A stretch of DNA of 64,000 nucleotides from an uncultured Collinsella sp. GTDB lineage: Bacteria; Actinomycetota; Coriobacteriia; Coriobacteriales; Coriobacteriaceae. Numbering within the stretch: the first letter of the stretch is position 1; every line of letters starts with the position of its first letter. Positions 17,101 through 25,299 of the stretch are shown in pieces. The stretch covers positions 16,199-80,198 of the forward strand of contig UREM01000003.1 of the NCBI GenBank assembly GCA_900546775.1, given 5' to 3'. Below the pieces are notes generated by a model. It saw nothing but the letters and a program-made list of their open reading frames with translations. It had not been told where the DNA came from and did not search any database. The position numbers and the translations under genes are program-made.

Positions 17101-18959
17101 TTGGCTTTGCGGTCTTTACCGAGGATTCGCTTGCGCATCTGGTGAAGCCCGAGCGCCCGATCCGCGTCGTCGACCAGTGGATGTACCACAGCCGCCTGTA
17201 CGCCGTCGCCCGCTTTGTGACCATGCGCAACGACCTGGACCTAATCCAGCTCAATTCCTTCGGCTGCGGCCTGGACGCTCTGACCACCGATCAGGTGCAG
17301 GAGATCCTGGAGGCCAGCGGCAAGATTTACACCGTGCTCAAGATCGACGAGGTTTCGAACCTGGGTGCCGCGCGCATCCGCATCCGCTCGCTCATGGCCG
17401 CGCTTAAGGACCAGGAGGCCGAGCGCTTGGCCGAGGCCACGGCCGCGGGCGAGGCTTACGAGCAGGGCGATGCCGCGCCGGTGGCGCCCTCCACGGATGC
17501 CCCCGCGTTCGCGAGCCGCAAGTACACGTTTGAGGCTCAGCGCGAGAGTGCTTCGACCGCATGGCCGAAGGTGCCCTTTACCGAGCAGATGCGCGACGAG
17601 GGCTACACCATCCTGTGCCCGCAGATGGCGCCGATCCACTTTGACCTGGTCAAAGAGGTGTTCCGCGGTGCCGGCTACAACTTGGAGCTGCTGCCCTCGA
17701 CCGATCACGACGCCGTCGAGGCCGGCCTGCGCTATGTGAACAATGACATCTGCTATCCGTCGATCCTGGTGACGGGCCAGATCATGGAGGCCATCGAGAG
17801 CGGTCGGTACGACCTGTCCAAGACGGCCGTGGTCATCAGTCAGACCGGCGGCGGCTGCCGTGCTACCAACTACATCGCGCTCATTCGCAAAGCCCTGCGC
17901 GAGAGCGGCCACCCCGAGATCCCCGTGATCTCGCTTTCGGCTGTGGCGCTCGGCGAGGACAACCCCGGCTTTAAGATTACGCCGGCGCTGCTTAAGCAGG
18001 CAGTCTACGCGGTGCTCTTTGGTGACGTGATGATGCAGATGCTCTACCGATGCCGCCCGTACGAGGCCACGCCCGGTGCCGCCAACGCGCTCTACGAGGA
18101 GTACATGGCGCGTGCCCGCAAGCTGGCGCCCAAGTTTAACCGCCACAACTACACCAAGCTGTGCCGCGAGGCCATCCGCGCGTTCGACACCATGCCGCTC
18201 GTGGGCGAGGGCACCAAGCCGCGCGTGGGCGTGGTCGGTGAGATCTTGGTCAAGTTCCATCCCACGGCTAACAACCACGTGGTCGATGTCATTGAGCGCG
18301 AGGGCTGCGAGGCCGTGGTGCCGGGCCTGCTCGACTTCTTCCTCTACTCCATGAGCAACGCCGAGCTGCAGAAGGACGAGTTGGGAAGCTCTGCCACTAC
18401 GCGCGCGGGCATGCAAGCGCTTATTAAGCTCGTGGACTGGATGCGCACGCCGGTGGAGGAGATGCTCGAGAAGTCTCGCCGCTTCGAGGCGCCCGAGCGC
18501 ATCGGTACCATGGCCGACAAGGCCCGCACGGTGCTTTCGGTGTGCAACAACATGGGCGAGGGCTGGCTGCTCACGGCCGAGATGCTCGACCTGATTGATC
18601 ACGGCGCGCCCAACATCATCTGCACGCAGCCCTTCGCGTGCCTGCCCAATCACGTGGTGGGCAAGGCCGTGATCAAGGAGTTGCGCCGCCAGCATCCCGA
18701 GAGCAACATCGTCGCGGTGGACTACGACCCCGGCGCGTCCGAGGTCAACCAGCTCAACCGTATTAAGCTCATGATCAGCGTGGCCAAGGAAAACATGCGC
18801 GCCGGTAAGGGCTTTAAGCTCGAGAAGGTAGCGCCGCTCGCGATGGACGAGGTCACCGGCCAGATGCGTGCCCATGATGGCTGCGTGAGCTGTGGCTTGG
18901 CCGACGAGAGTGCCGTGGCGTCGGTCGCTGAGCGCCTGGGGCGTGGCATTAAGAAGTAA
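14169..18959 (+). CDS. Giant 2-hydroxyacyl-CoA dehydratase activase/reductase fusion (BadF/HgdC-type ATPases)
   Basis: The 1596-residue protein starts with an Ala-rich stretch (about 1-85), then two ASKHA ATPase domains opening with GIDVGSTT (91) and GIDAGST (406). Each has its cluster-binding cysteine loop (NGTCAGGTGAF and NEACSSGCGSF). A Cys-rich CGRCSNNC segment follows near 688, a DUF2229 region begins near 754, and an HgdB-like domain runs from about 1130. Such proteins use ATP hydrolysis to drive single low-potential electrons in 2-hydroxyacyl- or benzoyl-CoA-type reductions; in gut actinobacteria the fused form's substrate is unknown. It is co-transcribed with TetR and ends at a strong terminator. 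Confidence 0.88.
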   Translation: MSKLVEGIKDRMVAAAREAAPAVVDAAQKAATAAAEKVAEAVAEAKNAAGETLAADATTPNVAESVTATAAHAPEGAIFNPEAARGNLHLGIDVGSTTVKLAVLNDDNQIVYAKYQRHHTDVRACARDLFEGAATVLPTAQMTCAITGSGGLLLSQWLDLEFVQEVIASKRAVETLIPATDVAIELGGEDAKIIYFDNGIEQRMNGTCAGGTGAFIDQMATLLHTDASGLNELAANATTIYPIASRCGVFAKTDVQPLLNEGARPEDVAASIFQAVVTQTISGLACGRPIRGNVAFLGGPLQYLSELRHRFYLTLNLDEEHRIVPQNAHLFVASGAAMAHESNKLSTFPQLIEAIDALGDTQGAEVERLDPLFATDEDFAEFKGRHDTEVVPKGKLDGYTGRVFIGIDAGSTTMKAALVGEDGQLLHTWYGNNNGDILGTAKVIMADFYNHIPAGCTIGHVTTTGYGEALLIEALKADSGEIETVAHLRGAKAFLPGVEFILDIGGQDMKCLRVKDGVIEHIMLNEACSSGCGSFIESFAVSMNMDVRAFADAAIHAKAPVDLGSRCTVFMNSRVKQAQKEGATVGDIAAGLSYSVIKNALFKVIKLRDPKEIGSQVIVQGGTFMSDATLRAFEQLTGVHAVRPDIAGCMGAYGAALLARDRAGADGTSTILSAEDIAHLTVTQKHVRCGRCSNNCQLTVNDFGGGRRFITGNRCEKGAGHKKQKTEAPNLFKKKNELLFNREVLSPDEAPRGTVGIPRALNMYENYPFWHAFFTRLGFSVQLSDQSSKKTYQAGIESMPSESVCYPAKMSHGHVMNLIDRDVDFIWMPCVRWERKEDPTAGNCYNCPIVMSYPTALALNIDEIREQNIEFLYPFVPYHDKTELKRRLYQVLAVDRVADAQAGRGRVRGPKITRSEIDAAVNAAYEADARFHEDIQTMGEEALKWVEDHGGHGIVLAGRPYHNDPEINHALPELISSFGFAVFTEDSLAHLVKPERPIRVVDQWMYHSRLYAVARFVTMRNDLDLIQLNSFGCGLDALTTDQVQEILEASGKIYTVLKIDEVSNLGAARIRIRSLMAALKDQEAERLAEATAAGEAYEQGDAAPVAPSTDAPAFASRKYTFEAQRESASTAWPKVPFTEQMRDEGYTILCPQMAPIHFDLVKEVFRGAGYNLELLPSTDHDAVEAGLRYVNNDICYPSILVTGQIMEAIESGRYDLSKTAVVISQTGGGCRATNYIALIRKALRESGHPEIPVISLSAVALGEDNPGFKITPALLKQAVYAVLFGDVMMQMLYRCRPYEATPGAANALYEEYMARARKLAPKFNRHNYTKLCREAIRAFDTMPLVGEGTKPRVGVVGEILVKFHPTANNHVVDVIEREGCEAVVPGLLDFFLYSMSNAELQKDELGSSATTRAGMQALIKLVDWMRTPVEEMLEKSRRFEAPERIGTMADKARTVLSVCNNMGEGWLLTAEMLDLIDHGAPNIICTQPFACLPNHVVGKAVIKELRRQHPESNIVAVDYDPGASEVNQLNRIKLMISVAKENMRAGKGFKLEKVAPLAMDEVTGQMRAHDGCVSCGLADESAVASVAERLGRGIKK

Positions 18960-18989
18960 CTGGCCTGCTATGGGCTAGATATGGGACAA

Positions 18990-19021
18990 GCGGGTGGTAG
19001 CCGTACCGGTTACCACCCGCT
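18990..19021 (+). terminator. Terminator of the tetR-activase operon
   Basis: GCGGGTGGTA pairs with TACCACCCGC and is followed by TTTTGCT. Confidence 0.8.
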
Positions 19022-19080
19022 TTTGCTGGACATATGTTGCGTAAATAGCGTTGCAGGCGCCTTCAGCAGACTCGGATTTC

Positions 19081-19205
19081 GAAAGTATGCGGCAAAATTT
19101 GAATAGGCCGAGCACACTGGATATGTCCAAGCTCTGTACCTGCGGTTTCATTGGCGAAAAACCGGGGTGTGCTCGAGAGTTCCGGAATTTGCCGCATACT
19201 TCTAA
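19081..19205. repeat. 125-bp giant palindrome
   Basis: AGTATGCGGCAAAATTT faces GAATTTGCCGCATACT, and inside these CGAGCACAC faces GTGTGCTCG, leaving unpaired bulges between the two stems. A diverged single arm recurs at 20375. The stretch 19022-19375 otherwise shows no gene. Confidence 0.75.
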
Positions 19206-19375
19206 AAACGACGTCTCGGTGGCACCAAAAACTGCCCTCGGAACCCTGAGATAATGAACATATGTAGCCGTTCGCCGCAAATTACCGTCCGTTTATGGAA
19301 CCTATGCCCGGCGTGCAGTCCTCTTACGGTTGAATAAATACACATCTATGGAATTACGTAAGAGAGGACCGTTCC

Positions 19376-20335
19376 ATGAGCTACAAGACCGTTTGTGTTG
19401 CCGGTGGCGGCGTGTTGGGAAGCCAGATTGCCTTTCAGGCTGCCTACTGCGGCTTTGATGTAACGATTTGGCTGCGCAGCGAGGGTAGCATCGGCCGCAC
19501 CCAGCCCAAGATCGATCACGTGCGCAAGGAGTACATCGCTGCTATCGAGGGCATGGCGGACGGCACGGGCGAGTGGTGTGCCGGTATCGCCGATGGCACC
19601 CAGCCCTTCGACAAGGAAGCGGCGCTCGCCGCCGTCGAGCGTGCCTACTCCACGCTCAAGCTGGAGCTCGATCTTGCCAAGGCCGTGGCCGACGCCGACC
19701 TGGTCATCGAGTCTATGGCCGAGGACACCCAGGCAAAGATCGACTTCTACAAGAAGCTCGCCCCGGCTCTTCCGCAAAAGACCGTCATCGTGACCAACTC
19801 CTCCACGCTGCTGCCGAGCACCTTTGCCAAGTACACCGGCCGCCCCGAAAAGTACCTGTCGCTGCACTTTGCCAACTCCATCTGGAAGAACAACATGACC
19901 GAGGTCATGGCACAGGACCAAACCGACAAGCGCTACTTCGACGAGCTCGTCGACTTTGCCAACGACATCCGCATGCTTGCCCTGCCCGTCAACAAGGAAA
20001 AGAACGGCTACCTGCTCAATTCCATGTTGGTGCCGTGGCTGCTTTCGGGCCTTGACCTGTATGTCTCGGGTGTGAGTGACCCCAAGAGCATCGACCTCGC
20101 GTGGACGCGCGGCACCGGCGCCCCCAAGGGCCCGTTCCGCGTATTCGACACGGTGGGTATCCAGACGGCCTACAACATCGTCATGCAGTATCAGAAGGTC
20201 CCGGGCTTGGTGAGCCCGCTGCTCAAGAAGATGATGATGCCCTACAACTTTAAGGCTATGGCGTCCGTCCTCAAGAAGATGCTCGACGAAGGCAAGCTGG
20301 GCGAAAGCTCGGGCGAGGGCTTCTTTACGTACTAA
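19376..20335 (+). CDS. 3-hydroxyacyl-CoA dehydrogenase, NAD-dependent
   Basis: A 319-residue two-domain dehydrogenase with an N-terminal Rossmann fingerprint (VAGGGVLGSQIAFQAAYCGF) and the C-terminal helical domain. It would interconvert 3-hydroxyacyl-CoA and 3-oxoacyl-CoA, as in butyrate-type or fatty-acid metabolism. The catalytic neighbourhood is unusual: HFANSIWKNNMTEVM replaces the common HFFNPVPLMKLVEVV, and NSSTLLPST replaces NTSSLSIT, so substrate range may differ. GAGAGGACC precedes the ATG. Its nearness to the dehydratase activase suggests shared acyl-CoA chemistry. Confidence 0.85.
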   Translation: MSYKTVCVAGGGVLGSQIAFQAAYCGFDVTIWLRSEGSIGRTQPKIDHVRKEYIAAIEGMADGTGEWCAGIADGTQPFDKEAALAAVERAYSTLKLELDLAKAVADADLVIESMAEDTQAKIDFYKKLAPALPQKTVIVTNSSTLLPSTFAKYTGRPEKYLSLHFANSIWKNNMTEVMAQDQTDKRYFDELVDFANDIRMLALPVNKEKNGYLLNSMLVPWLLSGLDLYVSGVSDPKSIDLAWTRGTGAPKGPFRVFDTVGIQTAYNIVMQYQKVPGLVSPLLKKMMMPYNFKAMASVLKKMLDEGKLGESSGEGFFTY

Positions 20336-20374
20336 AAATGATCTCTTGGGGGCGGAAGCGTTGAGGATCTACGG

Positions 20375-20406
20375 TAGTATGCGACAAGATCTGAATAGTT
20401 CGAGCA
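20375..20406. repeat. Solo arm related to the palindrome at 19081
   Basis: AGTATGCGACAAGATCTGAA then TAGTTCGAGCA matches the left half of the 19081 repeat at most positions. No facing arm is visible downstream. Confidence 0.6.
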
Positions 20407-20565
20407 AGAGCTGTAGCGCGCGTTGACGTTTGCCCAATAGAACGCAAAAATGCACCGTTCGCCGATACTCCTCTCGCGAGTGGTTGCCATATGGTTTGAT
20501 GTTGGAAACATATGATTGCCGACAGGCCGTAGGTGACATTCGCCATGATATCGGAGGTACCAAGT

Positions 20566-20604
20566 ATGTTTCGTGCTCCGTTAAACAAGTATCGGGCTGG
20601 CTGA
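20566..20604 (+). other. 12-codon upstream ORF with the only good ribosome site for the next gene
   Basis: GGAGG stands nine bases before ATG 20566, which opens MFRAPLNKYRAG and a TGA. The main ORF's ATG begins one base after that TGA and has no ribosome site of its own. Either the short ORF feeds ribosomes into the next gene by coupling, or a frameshift separates the true N-terminus. Confidence 0.5.
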
Positions 20605-20605
20605 C

Positions 20606-21055
20606 ATGAGCCGCCGTTTTGTCTCGATAACCGTTGCAGTGGTTTGCCTGGCAGTGCTTCTGGGCGCTACAGGGCAACTCGCCATAAGTCGAGAAACATC
20701 CTATATGCAGGAATGCGTTTCCGAAGGTTTTGCCATTGACGGTTACTATCGTGATGACAAAACAAGTCTGGAAACCCTGGCCTTTCTTGAAGAGGATAAC
20801 CATCGGTGGCAACTGGTCGGCAAAGGCGGCGACTGCGTTGATGGGCAGTTCGAGCGTATGGACGACCCCAACATTCTGGTATTAAAGAATGAAAACGGCG
20901 AAGAATTCGGTACGGTCCACGTGGCGTATATTTCGCGCCGACGCGATCAGGGCTTGCTCTACCTATTTAGAGATACCAAGGTGACCCGTTTTTATCTGGT
21001 GAGCACCGATCCGGCGTTTATGGTGGAGTCTGGCGATGTCGATGTGGACAGTTGA
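20606..21055 (+). CDS. Unknown membrane-anchored or secreted protein
   Basis: A 149-residue protein with one N-terminal membrane segment (SITVAVVCLAVLLGATGQLA) and an extracytoplasmic domain of about 120 residues rich in beta-strand patterns, with two cysteines that could pair. I do not recognise a family. Translation probably depends on the 12-codon ORF that ends one base earlier. It is convergent with the DUF389 gene. Confidence 0.6.
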   Translation: MSRRFVSITVAVVCLAVLLGATGQLAISRETSYMQECVSEGFAIDGYYRDDKTSLETLAFLEEDNHRWQLVGKGGDCVDGQFERMDDPNILVLKNENGEEFGTVHVAYISRRRDQGLLYLFRDTKVTRFYLVSTDPAFMVESGDVDVDS

Positions 21056-21079
21056 TTCACGGCAATAAAACAGCGAGCG

Positions 21080-21102
21080 GGGCGCAGTCGTGAACTGCGC
21101 CC
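21080..21102. terminator. Hairpin between convergent genes
   Basis: GGGCGCAGT pairs perfectly with ACTGCGCCC around CGTGA, between the ends of the unknown protein and DUF389 genes, so it may serve both strands. Confidence 0.65.
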
Positions 21103-21111
21103 TACATCACG

Positions 21112-22251
21112 TTACTTCACATCGAACTCCACGCGATCGAGTTCGGGTACGTTGAGGTCGATGAGCTTGCGGGCGACGTGGCGGTCGTGCGCCCCGAGCG
21201 CCTCGCTTGTCGTCACGTGGGCGACAATCTCACGCGCGACAATGCCTTCTTCGTTGCCCTCAGTTGCCGAGGTCTCGACGGCAACGGTGTAATCCTTAAA
21301 GCCCGGCAGCACCGCGGCAAGCTCGCGCGTGGTCTCGGTGACGCCGTAGCCGTCCTGCACGCCGGCCTGCGCCGAGCCAATGGAGCCTGCGGTCATAACG
21401 ATGCAGGGGATGGCAAAGATTACCGTGCCCACAATGATGCGGCGGCGCACTTTGCGCGACAGCTCGTTGACCTCGGCATTTTCCTCGGCGGTTACAATGC
21501 CGTCACCGTTGAGGTCGCGCTTGAGCGGCACGCGCAAAAGAAGCAGCACGGCTTCGGCCGCCAGCGCGATAAAGACCACGTTGATGCCAAACTCGTAGAG
21601 CGCCGAGAGGAAGAGCGGCCCGTTTGCGATGGCGATGCCGTAGCCCGCCGCGCACAGGGGCGGCATGAGCGCAGCCGCCACGGCCACGCCGGCGATGAGC
21701 GTCGCGGGCTCCTGATCGCGCGAGTTGCCCAGCCCGCCTGCAAAGCCGCCCGCGAGCGCGACGGCAAGGTCCCAGACGGTGGGTGTCGAGTTATCGATGA
21801 TGGCAGCCGTGGTGGTGCCGAGCGGCGAGAGCTTAAAGTACAGCGTGGACGTGATCAGGCAAAAGGCCATCTGCAGCGCGAGACCGGCAATGGCCTCGAC
21901 GGTAATCTCGCGGTCGAGCGTGGCGATGCCGTATGCCATGGCAAGGACCGAGCCCATGAGCGGGCAGATGAGCATGGCGCCCACGATGGCAATGTCCGAG
22001 TCGATATCGAGGCCGATGCTTGCGATCAGCATGGCGATGATGAGGATGCACAAGTGCGAGCCGGTCAGACGCGCCCCGTTTACAAAGCGCTTGCGGATCA
22101 CGTGATAGGGTGCGCGACCCTCGCGAATGTTGAATGCGCGCTTTAGGAAGCGTGTGACCTCGTCGGCGGCCTTGGTGTGAAGGGGCCGAATGTCGTGGCG
22201 TCGATGATGACGCTCGCGCAGCCGCTTGATCTGTTGTTTGTCGAGTTTCAT
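21112..22251 (-). CDS. DUF389 membrane protein with an EF-hand-like loop
   Basis: This 379-residue protein has the DUF389 core: VGAMLICPLMGSVLAMAYG, then NSTPTVWDLAVALAGGFAGG and GVAVAAALMPPLCAAGYG, with about six membrane helices. After the last membrane segment of the core it carries DLNGDGIVTAEE (about residue 245), which fits the 12-residue calcium loop D-x-N-x-D-G-x5-E. A further helix and a soluble C-terminal domain follow. GAGGTGG sets the ATG at 22251 (a GTG six bases earlier is inside that site). The transported solute, if any, is unknown. Confidence 0.85.
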   Translation of the reverse strand: MKLDKQQIKRLRERHHRRHDIRPLHTKAADEVTRFLKRAFNIREGRAPYHVIRKRFVNGARLTGSHLCILIIAMLIASIGLDIDSDIAIVGAMLICPLMGSVLAMAYGIATLDREITVEAIAGLALQMAFCLITSTLYFKLSPLGTTTAAIIDNSTPTVWDLAVALAGGFAGGLGNSRDQEPATLIAGVAVAAALMPPLCAAGYGIAIANGPLFLSALYEFGINVVFIALAAEAVLLLLRVPLKRDLNGDGIVTAEENAEVNELSRKVRRRIIVGTVIFAIPCIVMTAGSIGSAQAGVQDGYGVTETTRELAAVLPGFKDYTVAVETSATEGNEEGIVAREIVAHVTTSEALGAHDRHVARKLIDLNVPELDRVEFDVK

Positions 22252-22408
22252 GTCCACCTCGTATTGCCGCAGGAACGCGGGTGCGTTCGCAGCATGTACT
22301 CTACACCGTGACGGGCGGGGCGGTCATCTTGACATGGAACTTGGGCGAGCGGGCAAAGGAAGACACGCCTCATGTGAGTACTGCCGAGTGTTTCGGCAGA
22401 TACAGAAG

Positions 22409-22442
22409 GAGCGCGGGGCCGGATGGTCTCCGACCCCGCGCT
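22409..22442 (-). terminator. Terminator of the OPT transporter gene
   Basis: GAGCGCGGGG pairs with CCCCGCGCTC. A second small hairpin, CTGCCGA/TCGGCAG, lies at 22381-22399. Confidence 0.7.
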
Positions 22443-22467
22443 CTGTACGGGTACGTTGTTGTTGGGT

Positions 22468-24171
22468 TTAGCCCAGCAGGCTCAGACCAACAGAGACAAA
22501 CGCCAGAATAACGCCGACGATGGACTCGCCGCCCAGCAGGCCGCTGGCAACGACCAGGCCCTGCTCCTGGAAGGCGGCATCCTTGGCGGCCTTCTCCTCG
22601 TCCGAAAGACCGGCGGTGGCGTCGCGGTGAGCGGACCACTTGTCGTAGGCGAGTTTGACGCAGGAGCCCAGGAATGCCGTGAGTGACATGTAAAACGGCA
22701 GGTACACGCCCAGGCCGATCATCATGGCCGGAATGCCGAGCCAGTACATGACGATGCCGGCGATAAAGCCGCCAACGAACCACGGGACGCTCGGGATGCC
22801 CGAGACCATGGTGGCGACCACACTTGCCTGCGCGGCAACAAAGCTCTTGTCGGGGCCAAAGGCGTCCGGGCCATAGGCGGTGACGAGCGCGACCATGACG
22901 GCTGCGGCGACCAGGGCGCCCACGATGCCGCCAATGGCTTGGCCGATCCACTGCGCACGCGGGTTGGTGCCCAGCACGGCGCCAGCCTTAAAGTCGTTCA
23001 TGACATCGCCCGCAAGGCCGCACGCTACGGCCACGATGCCGGCGATAAAGAACAGCTTGACCTGAGCGAGCTGCGCGAAGGCGGCAACGATGAGCATGAC
23101 GATGAGGCCAAAGATCTCCATGGGGTCGATGCCCGTCTGGCCGCAGCTCTGCGCGCTCATGATGGTGGTGACAAAGGTGAACAGCGTGACGATGACGGCC
23201 GGAACGGGGCCAAGGTCGAGCACGATGGCGATGATCACGGCGATGGCGGCAGCGCCCAGGCCGATGATACCGGCGTCGAGCTTAAGGGAACCCGAGATGA
23301 GCGACTGCTCGTCGGTGTCGGTGGAGCTGTCGGCGGCGAGGCCGCGGACGATACCGGCGACCTGCGGCAGGATGTCCTTGAGGACGACGGCGACACCAAA
23401 GCCCATCATGAGGCCCATACCCAGGGACTTGACGATGCCCTGCGCAGTCACAACGTCGAACAGACCGGCAGCGGTGCCGCCCACAATGATGCCAAAGTTG
23501 CCCAGCAGGGCGCCGGCAAACCAGAAGGCGACCGGGGCGAAGCCCACGAGGAAGCCGACGGAGAGCAGCATGGGCGAGTTGTAGATACCAAAGGTCACGC
23601 CGGGAATGTTGAGCGTGCACAGCATGCTGGGCACAATGCCCAGGGCGTCGCGCAGCACGCTATAGATGCCGGCGATGGCCATGGAGCCAAAGAGCTGCTT
23701 GCCGGTCTTGCCGCCGGCCTCGGTCGCGCGCAGGGTCTGAGCTGCGGCGTTGCCAGTGGGGAACTCAAGCGCGGCGTCCACGATAAAGTGACGGTGGATG
23801 AGTGCCGTGGCCAGCAGGCCCAGGATAGTGCCGGCGAGTGCCACGATAAACATGTCGAGCCAGCTGATCTGGTTGGCATAGCCCAGCATCCAGGCGCCCG
23901 GGATGGTAAACGCCAGACCGCCGGCGACCATGGCGCCTGCGGACATGATGGTGTGGGTGACGTTTGCCTCGTTGAGGCTGGCGTTGCCCATGAGCTTAAG
24001 GAAGAACAGCGAGATGACGGCAGCGAAGACGATTGGCCAGGGGAGTGCGCCCATCTTGAGGGCGGTGTAGGCCGAGCTTGCCGTGATGATCACGCAGCCA
24101 AGGACGCCGATGACGACGCCGCGCAGCGTGAGTTGCCCGCGCATCGAGGTGCGGTTCGAGGGATTGCTCAT
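22468..24171 (-). CDS. OPT family oligopeptide transporter
   Basis: A 567-residue integral membrane protein with about fourteen hydrophobic segments. It carries OPT-family patterns: TLRGVVIGVLGCVIITASSAY near the start, NEANVTHTIMSAG, and a bacterial-type ALEFPTGNAAAQTL loop. OPT proteins import small peptides or metal chelates with protons. It stands alone, with AAAGGAG before the ATG and a terminator after the stop. The bacterial subgroup rarely has a proven substrate, so peptide import is inferred from family. Confidence 0.88.
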   Translation of the reverse strand: MSNPSNRTSMRGQLTLRGVVIGVLGCVIITASSAYTALKMGALPWPIVFAAVISLFFLKLMGNASLNEANVTHTIMSAGAMVAGGLAFTIPGAWMLGYANQISWLDMFIVALAGTILGLLATALIHRHFIVDAALEFPTGNAAAQTLRATEAGGKTGKQLFGSMAIAGIYSVLRDALGIVPSMLCTLNIPGVTFGIYNSPMLLSVGFLVGFAPVAFWFAGALLGNFGIIVGGTAAGLFDVVTAQGIVKSLGMGLMMGFGVAVVLKDILPQVAGIVRGLAADSSTDTDEQSLISGSLKLDAGIIGLGAAAIAVIIAIVLDLGPVPAVIVTLFTFVTTIMSAQSCGQTGIDPMEIFGLIVMLIVAAFAQLAQVKLFFIAGIVAVACGLAGDVMNDFKAGAVLGTNPRAQWIGQAIGGIVGALVAAAVMVALVTAYGPDAFGPDKSFVAAQASVVATMVSGIPSVPWFVGGFIAGIVMYWLGIPAMMIGLGVYLPFYMSLTAFLGSCVKLAYDKWSAHRDATAGLSDEEKAAKDAAFQEQGLVVASGLLGGESIVGVILAFVSVGLSLLG

Positions 24172-24363
24172 ATAGAACTCCTTTGCGTATATCCGCTTCC
24201 CCCGGGAGCGCCGCTACGGATACGGCGCGGGAAGTCGGGTTACCAAGGGCCGACGCGTGAGCTCGCGTACGACCGCGCATCAGTATAGCCGCAAGCTAGT
24301 CATTTTGGGATGACTGGTTTAGGTAGGCGATATACTGCTGGGCAGACGAAAGGAGAGCCGACG

Positions 24364-25215
24364 ATGCTTAATGGCTGCGCATACATATTGACGGTCGACG
24401 TGGGCAACACGTTCATTCGCTTTGGCCTGTTTGCAGAGGATTCGGCCGCGGCGCAGGAATGTCCGCTTGCGACATGCGAGATCACGACGCCGTCGAGCAT
24501 TACGGCCGACGAAGCGCGCATGCGACTTGTGCAGGTCATGGGCGCGCTCGCCGCCGATGCGGGTGTGCCCGGGGTGCTCGTACCCGCCGCGGCTGTGCTG
24601 AGCTGTGTGGTCCCGGCGCTCGAGCGCCCGTGGAAGGCGGCGCTTTCCCGCACCTGCACGGGGCGTGTGCTCACGGTGGGACCGGGACTTAAGACCGGCA
24701 TGCCTGTGCACTACGATGACCCGGCCGAGATCGGTCCCGACCGCATCGCCGACGCCGTGGCGGCCCGAGCCGTCTACGGCTCTCCGTGCATCGTGATCGA
24801 CCTGGGCACCACGACCAATATCGAGGTCATCGATGCGCGCGGAACCTTTGTCGGCGGCGTCATCGCACCGGGCCTGGCACTCGGCGCCCGCTCACTCTCG
24901 GCCGCTGCAGCGCGTCTGCCGCAGGTCGAGCCTTCGGCGCCAACGCACGTCATCGGCCGTAACACGCGCGAGGCCATGCGCTCGGGTGTGGTCTTGGGCG
25001 AGGTGGCCCGCATCGACGGCATGCTCGACATGGTGCTAGCCGAGATGCGCGCGACCAAGGCGGCGGGGGAGGGCAGCGTGCCCATTGTCATCACCGGCGA
25101 CGATGCCGAGGCGCTCGCGGCGTTGGTCGGCCACAGTCTGACGGTCGACGACGCGCTGACGTTGCGAGGGCTCGCCGAGCTCTACCGCATCAACCAAAAG
25201 CCCCGCCGCGTGTAA
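24364..25215 (+). CDS. coaX: Type III pantothenate kinase
   Basis: The protein opens with the phosphate-binding DVGNTFIRFGLF typical of CoaX, and continues with GPDRIADAVAAR and the IDLGTTTNIEVID second phosphate motif. It phosphorylates pantothenate in the first step of coenzyme A synthesis and, unlike type I kinases, is not feedback inhibited by CoA. GAAAGGAGA seven bases upstream sets the ATG at 24364. Length (283) is slightly above the usual 255-265. Confidence 0.93.
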   Translation: MLNGCAYILTVDVGNTFIRFGLFAEDSAAAQECPLATCEITTPSSITADEARMRLVQVMGALAADAGVPGVLVPAAAVLSCVVPALERPWKAALSRTCTGRVLTVGPGLKTGMPVHYDDPAEIGPDRIADAVAARAVYGSPCIVIDLGTTTNIEVIDARGTFVGGVIAPGLALGARSLSAAAARLPQVEPSAPTHVIGRNTREAMRSGVVLGEVARIDGMLDMVLAEMRATKAAGEGSVPIVITGDDAEALAALVGHSLTVDDALTLRGLAELYRINQKPRRV

Positions 25216-25299
25216 AAGTGAGGGCGCCGGTGGGACAAACGCCCCCACCTTTCACCTGCTACAATGGGTCAAACTATTGCGATTACGGAGGTGTCTGCC

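Noticed and set aside
14154..17189. A 1011-codon open frame on the minus strand
   Set aside because: It lies entirely antisense to the dehydratase activase, whose domains are recognisable; long antisense frames are common in GC-rich genes with strong codon bias.
22939..24288. A 449-codon plus-strand frame over the OPT transporter gene
   Set aside because: It has Asp/His/Gly-rich shadow composition, no family features, and opposes a clear membrane protein.
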